Shown piece after piece: positions 58,829-64,000 of a DNA stretch of 64,000 nt. The notes below the pieces were generated by a model. That model ran no database searches. It had not been told where the DNA came from and worked only from the letters and a program-made list of their open reading frames with translations. A program made the position numbers and the translations under genes. The stretch's first letter is position 1. Each line of letters begins with the position of its first letter. Source of the stretch: Sinorhizobium meliloti (GTDB lineage: Bacteria; Pseudomonadota; Alphaproteobacteria; Rhizobiales; Rhizobiaceae); the NCBI RefSeq assembly GCF_035610345.1, contig NZ_CP141213.1:186001-250000 (forward strand), given 5' to 3'.

Positions 58829-59194
58829 CTATACCGCGAGCAGCCGCTCGATCTTGCGAACGAGTTGGGGCAAGTCGACCGGCTTGCTGTCGTAATCGTC
58901 GCAGCCGGCTTCAAGCGCCATCTCCCGGTCGCTCGCCATTGCATGCGCCGTCAGGGCGATGACCGGTATTCCGGATGTCAGCGGATTGGCCTTGATCCGT
59001 CGTGTCGCTTCCCAGCCATCCATCACCGGCAGGCTCATATCCATGAGGATCAGGTCCGGCTTTTCGGATGCGGCAAGTTCGACGCCGGCCTTTCCGTTTT
59101 CAGCAATCAGCACGTCGAAGCCCCGGCGAGACAACCGCCGGGAAAGCATGTCGCGGTTCATTTCATTGTCTTCCACCAGAAGGATTCTCGTCAT
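58829..59194 (-). CDS. Single-domain response regulator (DivK/CheY-like)
   Basis: A 121-residue stand-alone receiver with the acidic pocket E8/D9, phospho-acceptor D52 (LMDMSLPVMDGW), the Thr of ALTAHA and Lys of SKPVD. The sequence SRRLSRRGFDVLIAENG is close to the DivK-type receivers. It sits between the hybrid kinase (24 bases) and the cyclase gene (eight bases), so it probably shuttles phosphate between the two (inference). Confidence 0.9.
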   Translation of the reverse strand: MTRILLVEDNEMNRDMLSRRLSRRGFDVLIAENGKAGVELAASEKPDLILMDMSLPVMDGWEATRRIKANPLTSGIPVIALTAHAMASDREMALEAGCDDYDSKPVDLPQLVRKIERLLAV

Positions 59195-59218
59195 TTGCGG
59201 CTCTCCTCCTGCATATGT

Positions 59219-61972
59219 TCAGCCGTCCGCGAGGGCTTTGCCGACCGAAGCGCCCGTTCCGATCTGACGTTCGAGTGCCGCGACCAGCTGGGAGCGGCTG
59301 TTTGCGCCTTTGTTCACGACAGCGACGGCGCGGTCGCGCAACCATTTCAGCTCGTTTGCGGAGAGGTCCTTCGACGTGACCACCACCACCGGAATGTTCT
59401 GCAGCTCCGGAATCCTCTGCATTTCGCTGAGCGTCTGGAACCCATCCATTTCCGGCATCAGTAGGTCGAGCAGGACGAGACGCGGCAGAATCCGCTTCAT
59501 CATTTCCAGTCCGCGGATGCCGTCGCCCGCTTCGTGTACGGTCCACTTTCTCTTGACCAGAATGCGCCTGAGAAACTCGCGGGAGGCCTGGTCGTCGTCG
59601 ACGACCAGAACGTCGTGCTTGCCGCCCCCGAATGACTCGATCGTCCGGACCAGCTTGTCGGTATCGATCGGCTTCGTCAGATATTCGACCGCGCCGAGCG
59701 AAAGACCCAGTTCGCGGTCCGCCAGGATCGTCGCCAGTATCACCGGGATCGTGCATAATTCGGGATCGTTCTTCAAAGCGCGCAGGACCGACCAGCCGTC
59801 CTGATGCGGCATGATGATATCGAGGATGATCGCGTCTGGCCGATGCTTGCGTGCGGCAGACAATCCTTCCTGTCCGTTCGATGCCTCGATCGAAGCGAGG
59901 CCCGCTTCCGCCAGTGCCTTTGCGATAAGGCTGCGGGCAGCCGGCTCGTCGTCGATGATGAGTGCGGTGCGGCCCGACCCGACCTGCGGTACGGGTTCGG
60001 CCGGCGGTCCGTCGGTCTCTCTCTCGCACTGCGCCGGCACCTCCATGGTGAACATGGAACCCTTGCCGAATTCGCTTTCGACGGTAACGACGCCGCCGAT
60101 CATGCGGCAGAAGCTGCGCGTGATGCTCAAGCCCAGGCCCGTGCCGCCGTAGTTTCGGGTGGTGGAGGCATCGGCCTGGGTGAAGGCATTGAAAAGCCGC
60201 TCCTGCTGCTCCGGTGACATGCCGATGCCGGTGTCGGAGACCTTGAACACAAGCCAGTCGCGGTCCGATCTTTGCTCGCGCCGGACCCTCAAGGTCACCC
60301 GCCCGCCATTCGTGAACTTGGCCGCATTGCTGAGCAGGTTGAAAAGGTTCTGGCGCAGCTTGGTCTGGTCGGAATGCATCTCGCCGAGATCGGCTTCGAA
60401 GTCATGCGTGAACTCGTTTCCGTTCCTGGCCATCAACGGCGCGACCGTCGCCGCAACGTCACGGAGCAAGTCGGCAACGCTGAAGGTCTCGAGGAAAACC
60501 TCCATCTTGTTCGCCTCGATCTTCGACAGGTCGAGAATGTCGTTGATCAGCGAAAGAAGATGGCGCCCCGCGGACGCTATCTTGTCGAGGTCCGGAACGA
60601 GCTCCTCATCCTCGTGATCGCGTGCCTCCTCTATCAGCATCTCGCTGTAGCCGATGATCGCATTGAGGGGCGTGCGCAACTCGTGGCTCATGGAGGCGAG
60701 GAACTGGCTCTTGGCCTCGTTTGCCGACTCGGCGTGGCTCTTCGCGCGCTCGAGTTCGACCTGCCGCTGCTTGAGCTCGGTGATGTCGGTGTAGACGGCG
60801 ACCGTTCCGCCGTCCGGAATCTTGCGTTTGCTGATGCGGACCCACTTGTCGCCGAACCGCTTCTCGTCGACGAGGCCGGCAGGGTCCCGATGCAGCCTTA
60901 CGCGCTCGTCGACCCACTCCTGCGGCGACTTGCCTTCGAGATCCACCTGGCCCATCTCCAGGTTCTGCTCCACGATTTCGCGGAAGCTCCTGCCGCGGAG
61001 CGTGTTCGGCTTGTGGCTCGGGAAGATTTCGCAATATTTGCTGTTGGCGACCAGGATCCTGTCTTCGGAGTCATAGAGGACGAAGCCGTCCGAAATCACC
61101 TCGAGCGCGGCTGCGATCGTCCGCCGCTGCCGCTCCGCTTCGTCTTCGAGTTTTTTCTTTTCGATGGCGCTTTCCCGGAAGAGCGAAAGCGTCCTTGCCA
61201 TCGCTCCCAGTTCGTCGCCGCCCTCTTCGGGGATATCGACGTCGTAACGTCCCTCCGTCAGGTCGCCGATGACGCGATTGAGGCGCCGCAGCGGGCCGAC
61301 GATAGAGCGCAGGACGAGGAGCGTCAGCAGCGAACCGATCAACACCACGCCGCCCACCAGGATGGCCGCGGTCGTGGCTGTCTTCTCGGTTTGCACGACG
61401 ACCTCGTTGCGGGCAGCTTCCGCCTCGGCCTTTACCTGTTCCACGAGCCTGTTGAGATCCGCATCGACCTTGCCGCTGTGGGTGCGCGCCTTTGCCAGCA
61501 AGGCGTTGCCGACGATGCGGTTGTCCTGGGTGTAGCTGTCGGCGGCCTGCAGAGCCGTTTCGACATAGGCGTCGACTTCCGTACGAATTGCCTCCACCGC
61601 CTCGGGCGCGTGCTTTGCAAGGCCCGCCAACTGCTCCTGCAACCGTTCGCGGGCCTCGTCGGCGTTGCGCTGGGAGTTCATCAGCAGACTGACGGAGAGA
61701 TCGGTCAGCCAATATCTGAGATCGCCGAATGCCACATGGGCCGATGCGGCCGATGCCGCCCGATCGAAGAGCTCCCTGGTTTCGGCCATGCGCTCGGCAC
61801 TGCGATAAAGCGCCTGCGTGAGAAACAGGGATGAAAGGACAAGGCTGATCAGGCCGGCCGCTGTGAGCGCGGCCACGCGGGCAGAGATCGGCAGATCGGT
61901 GATCCGGCTGTCGAGCCTTTTCGCGGGCCGGGCGGCCTGTGTCGACCGGAGCTCATGCCCAAGCGCACTCAT
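59219..61972 (-). CDS. Hybrid histidine kinase with HAMP, PAS and two receiver domains
   Basis: A 917-residue membrane sensor. Two helices (about 34-55 and 203-222) enclose a 145-residue helical periplasmic domain; HAMP (222-275), PAS (285-400), HisKA with H430 ([13 protein letters not shown]), HATPase (about 480-650; N box LLSNAAKF, G boxes DTGIGM and GGTGLGLS), REC1 (670-780, D718) and REC2 (787-905, D836) follow. Catalytic residues are intact. It overlaps the upstream c-heme gene by four bases (ATGA), suggesting that the heme protein feeds it the signal. No Hpt domain is present, so the downstream His-containing cyclase or an unlinked Hpt would continue the relay. Confidence 0.9.
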   Translation of the reverse strand: MSALGHELRSTQAARPAKRLDSRITDLPISARVAALTAAGLISLVLSSLFLTQALYRSAERMAETRELFDRAASAASAHVAFGDLRYWLTDLSVSLLMNSQRNADEARERLQEQLAGLAKHAPEAVEAIRTEVDAYVETALQAADSYTQDNRIVGNALLAKARTHSGKVDADLNRLVEQVKAEAEAARNEVVVQTEKTATTAAILVGGVVLIGSLLTLLVLRSIVGPLRRLNRVIGDLTEGRYDVDIPEEGGDELGAMARTLSLFRESAIEKKKLEDEAERQRRTIAAALEVISDGFVLYDSEDRILVANSKYCEIFPSHKPNTLRGRSFREIVEQNLEMGQVDLEGKSPQEWVDERVRLHRDPAGLVDEKRFGDKWVRISKRKIPDGGTVAVYTDITELKQRQVELERAKSHAESANEAKSQFLASMSHELRTPLNAIIGYSEMLIEEARDHEDEELVPDLDKIASAGRHLLSLINDILDLSKIEANKMEVFLETFSVADLLRDVAATVAPLMARNGNEFTHDFEADLGEMHSDQTKLRQNLFNLLSNAAKFTNGGRVTLRVRREQRSDRDWLVFKVSDTGIGMSPEQQERLFNAFTQADASTTRNYGGTGLGLSITRSFCRMIGGVVTVESEFGKGSMFTMEVPAQCERETDGPPAEPVPQVGSGRTALIIDDEPAARSLIAKALAEAGLASIEASNGQEGLSAARKHRPDAIILDIIMPHQDGWSVLRALKNDPELCTIPVILATILADRELGLSLGAVEYLTKPIDTDKLVRTIESFGGGKHDVLVVDDDQASREFLRRILVKRKWTVHEAGDGIRGLEMMKRILPRLVLLDLLMPEMDGFQTLSEMQRIPELQNIPVVVVTSKDLSANELKWLRDRAVAVVNKGANSRSQLVAALERQIGTGASVGKALADG

Positions 61973-62727
61973 TTGAACAAGACGATGCTGATGGCACCGC
62001 CCAGATCGCCGGCCTTGCCGCCTTCCTTCGGATAGCCGGTGACGTCGATTTCACCCTTCGGCGAACCATGACAGGAAAGACAGGACTCCGTGTAATATTC
62101 CGGCAGCAGCATCCGGAACGCCGGGCGGCCGTTCACCTGCGTCACTTCCGTATAGAGTTCACCCCTCGGCCTCTGCGGATCCGAGAAGACCTCGTTGATG
62201 ACCCGGGCCTCCCAGGCATCGGGAAGCGACTTGCGGTTGCGCACCAGAACCTCCGGCGCCGTCACGCGGACCAGCGCCTCATTGCCGGCCTTGACGGCAA
62301 ATTTCTCGTTCATCAGACGCGCGAAAATGGCCGGGACGAAACCCTTGAACCCGATCCCGGGGCGGTTTATGTCGTCCTGCTCTTCATTCACGACTTCCCG
62401 CATCGCCTCGATCTGCGCCTGGAGAAGCTTGCGGTCGCGATCGCCGAGATCATCCGAGATCAACGGATGGCCGGTGCGCTCGCCATAAAGGGCGATCGCT
62501 TCGGCCGTGAACCGCTCGCCGTCGAGTTTCTTGTCTCCGATTGCCGGGTCATTGATGAGCGACTGGTAATTCGAAAGGACGTTTCGGGCGGCTCGCAATA
62601 ATTCGGCAAGCCGCGTCCCGGTCGCGACGTCATCGGCCTCCTCGGCAGCAAGCGAAGGTGCGAAGAGCGCGCAACCGCACAATAGCGTGACGATGCAGTT
62701 TCGCGCCAGGGCTGCAAGAGCTTCCAT
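61969..62727 (-). CDS. Periplasmic c-type heme protein, DUF3365-like, partner of the hybrid kinase
   Basis: A 252-residue exported protein with a Sec signal (residues 5-28, ending SLAAEE). Near the C-terminus CLSCH (216-220) is a c-type heme site inside a PAS-like fold ([36 protein letters not shown]), the pattern of DUF3365/Tll0287-type heme domains that act as redox or gas sensors. Most such domains are fused to kinases or chemoreceptors; here it is a separate protein translationally coupled to the kinase. ATG at 62727 is preceded by GGGGGGTAAG. Ligand could be O2, NO or a redox change. Confidence 0.83.
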   Translation of the reverse strand: MEALAALARNCIVTLLCGCALFAPSLAAEEADDVATGTRLAELLRAARNVLSNYQSLINDPAIGDKKLDGERFTAEAIALYGERTGHPLISDDLGDRDRKLLQAQIEAMREVVNEEQDDINRPGIGFKGFVPAIFARLMNEKFAVKAGNEALVRVTAPEVLVRNRKSLPDAWEARVINEVFSDPQRPRGELYTEVTQVNGRPAFRMLLPEYYTESCLSCHGSPKGEIDVTGYPKEGGKAGDLGGAISIVLFK

Positions 62728-62849
62728 TTTCTTACCCCCCAGGAGGAAGCGCAAGCCGAGAGGATACCACAGGAGGGCGCGTGGAAGGAGTCTTCAGAAG
62801 TCGTCGCTCTCGCGCTTTCGCGCTCAAGCCTTCATCCGACCGACGTGAA

Positions 62850-64000
62850 TCACTGCATATCGATGCGGGCAGCCGCATAAGCGGACAGGTCGAGGCTGTC
62901 GCTTTGGTGCGCTTTCGCCTTCGGTTCCTCCGCGCCATTGCGCAACCAGCTCTCGTCGAGAAGCGTAAGGCTAAGCGCGCCGGCCTCGGGAAGCATCACC
63001 CGTTGCAGATCGGGTGTGAGATTGGCAAGCAACAAGGTACTCGTTCCATTCAACGCCGCACCAAGGCCGGCAACGCATTCGGGCGCGGATGTTTCGACCG
63101 CGATCCGCATGCCGTCCGACAGCTGCGCGAGCCAGGTCAGGACATGAGACAGCGGTCTCGTCCGACCGGCTTCGACGGGCTCCCCGGCGCCGGCGATCAG
63201 GCCGAATGGTCCGGTAAGCGTCGAAAGCGTCAATAGCTCCGGCTCCGCATCGGCAACCGTCGCGGCATAGGCAAGCGTCCAGGCAGCGCCGAAGAGTGCG
63301 TTATGTCGGGGGTCCCGCGCCGCCATGGCGATCCGCTTGCCGAACGGATTGTCCTTCGTCGCGCTGCCATAGGGGTTCTGGCGCATGGCAATCGTGGAGG
63401 GACCTATGCGATAGGGCTTCGCGCCATAGATCGCGCGGACGGACCGGGTTACGTCCCGCAGCGCCTCGAAGGTCTGCATCACACTCGTGTCGTCGGCCGC
63501 ATGGACGATCGGGCTGGTGCAGTGGGTGACGTAGGAAAGTCCTTCGGCGGGCACCCGCTTGCGGTTGAGCTCGGTGAAATAGCTGAACATGCCGCCGCCG
63601 AGCGGTACGCCCGGAAATGCCTTCCGAGCGGCCGCATAGATGTCTTCGAGCGGCGGGCAGTCCGGCCAGACGCTACCGGGCGGCGTCGACTGCCGGTCGA
63701 CCGAGGGAGAGACGGCCAGGCTTGCGAGGTCGAGGCCGCTCTGGCGCACAAGCTGCGCGATCTCGCCGAGTTCCGCATCGAGGGGTCGCTTGCATGGAAC
63801 GAAACATTCGAGTGTCACCGCACAGCCCGACGCGTCGGCCACGCCTCGGAAGTGCCGAAGGTCAACCAGACCGTGACCGGCATCCGGATCGAAATGGCAG
63901 ACGAGATGCCGTGCGCCGACGCGCTTCACAAGCCCCGCATTGTCCAGCTCTTCGGCTGCAGCGTCGGGCCGTAGGCCGACGCCGATCTCGGGCAATCTTC
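62850..64000 (-). CDS. apnL: Probable D-apionate lactonase (ApnL-like), 5' end outside window
   Basis: About 383 C-terminal residues of a larger protein; its start lies beyond the right edge. A TIM-barrel part (VCHFDPDAGHGLVDLRHFRG, VTLECFVPC, GVPLGGGMFSYFTELNRKR, SYVTHCTSPIVHAAD) precedes a beta-rich C-terminal domain. The GGGMFSYFTELNRKR and IVHAADD stretches agree with my memory of the D-apionate lactonase family, which opens apionolactone in apiose catabolism; a glycoside-hydrolase-like protein of unknown substrate is the alternative. The link to the OiaK/RLP pair 43 kb away is suggestive. A GCGC-TTTC-GCGC hairpin (62812-62823) just after its stop may terminate it. Confidence 0.5.
   Translation of the reverse strand, partial: RLPEIGVGLRPDAAAEELDNAGLVKRVGARHLVCHFDPDAGHGLVDLRHFRGVADASGCAVTLECFVPCKRPLDAELGEIAQLVRQSGLDLASLAVSPSVDRQSTPPGSVWPDCPPLEDIYAAARKAFPGVPLGGGMFSYFTELNRKRVPAEGLSYVTHCTSPIVHAADDTSVMQTFEALRDVTRSVRAIYGAKPYRIGPSTIAMRQNPYGSATKDNPFGKRIAMAARDPRHNALFGAAWTLAYAATVADAEPELLTLSTLTGPFGLIAGAGEPVEAGRTRPLSHVLTWLAQLSDGMRIAVETSAPECVAGLGAALNGTSTLLLANLTPDLQRVMLPEAGALSLTLLDESWLRNGAEEPKAKAHQSDSLDLSAYAAARIDMQ

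Noticed and set aside
1..64000. tRNA, rRNA, insertion sequence or prophage genes
   Set aside because: Looked for; no cloverleaf, transposase, integrase or terminal inverted repeats were recognised.

Overview
The window looks like part of a Sinorhizobium/Ensifer (Rhizobiales) secondary replicon, probably a pSymB-type chromid. The evidence is its high GC, the dense set of solute-uptake and catabolic operons each beside its own regulator, a ChoX-type choline-binding protein with every known ligand residue, and a bgsBA-like mixed-linkage beta-glucan locus with a diguanylate cyclase next to it, as in S. meliloti pSymB. Assignment is from recalled family knowledge; no search was run. I see no rRNA, tRNA, CRISPR array, phage or insertion sequence.

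Layout. 0-7.5 kb: partial choX, an SDR and an acetone-carboxylase-like operon (acxABC), divergent from a LuxR-type regulator across a 16-bp palindrome. 7.5-11.6 kb: a Tat-exported molybdenum hydroxylase (2Fe-2S plus Mo subunits) with a membrane-anchored triheme cytochrome c. 11.7-13.4 kb: two small proteins, an AlkB-like dioxygenase and a metallophosphoesterase. 13.6-17.4 kb: a PaoABC-like aldehyde oxidoreductase without a Tat signal. 17.4-20.9 kb: a DUF1537 sugar-acid kinase and a RuBisCO-like protein (OiaK/OiaX type, apiose catabolism) divergent from a GntR regulator; a probable D-apionate lactonase (ApnL) is cut off at the far right edge. 20.9-26.5 kb: bgsBA, a GAF-GGDEF cyclase and a quinone oxidoreductase.

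26.8-38.8 kb: one long operon led by IclR: two unrecognised proteins, an M19 dipeptidase-like protein with an altered metal site, a polyamine-type ABC transporter, an aminotransferase, an aldehyde dehydrogenase and two RidA paralogues. 39-43.1 kb: FadR-type regulator, TRAP transporter, RpiB-like isomerase. 43.1-46.9 kb: TetR-controlled MacAB/Lol-type efflux. 46.9-47.6 kb: a short tandem palindromic repeat and a noncoding stretch. 47.6-54.1 kb: LacI regulator with three matching operators, AfuABC-type sugar-phosphate transporter and an inositol-monophosphatase-family phosphatase.

54.2-62.7 kb: signalling genes: a voltage-gated-like K+ channel with a zinc ribbon, a membrane ClpP-like protease overlapping an unknown coiled-coil membrane protein, and a four-gene operon made of a periplasmic c-type heme protein, a hybrid histidine kinase, a single-domain receiver and a HisKA-REC-adenylate cyclase.

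The strongest candidates for undescribed systems are the IclR operon (27.6-38.8 kb) and the heme/kinase/receiver/cyclase operon (57.3-62.7 kb). A second theme is that all three transporter operons visible in full carry a strong hairpin directly after the solute-binding-protein gene. Nine regulators or regulator-like genes sit next to their presumed targets, and six of the shared intergenic regions contain recognisable palindromes or repeated operators.
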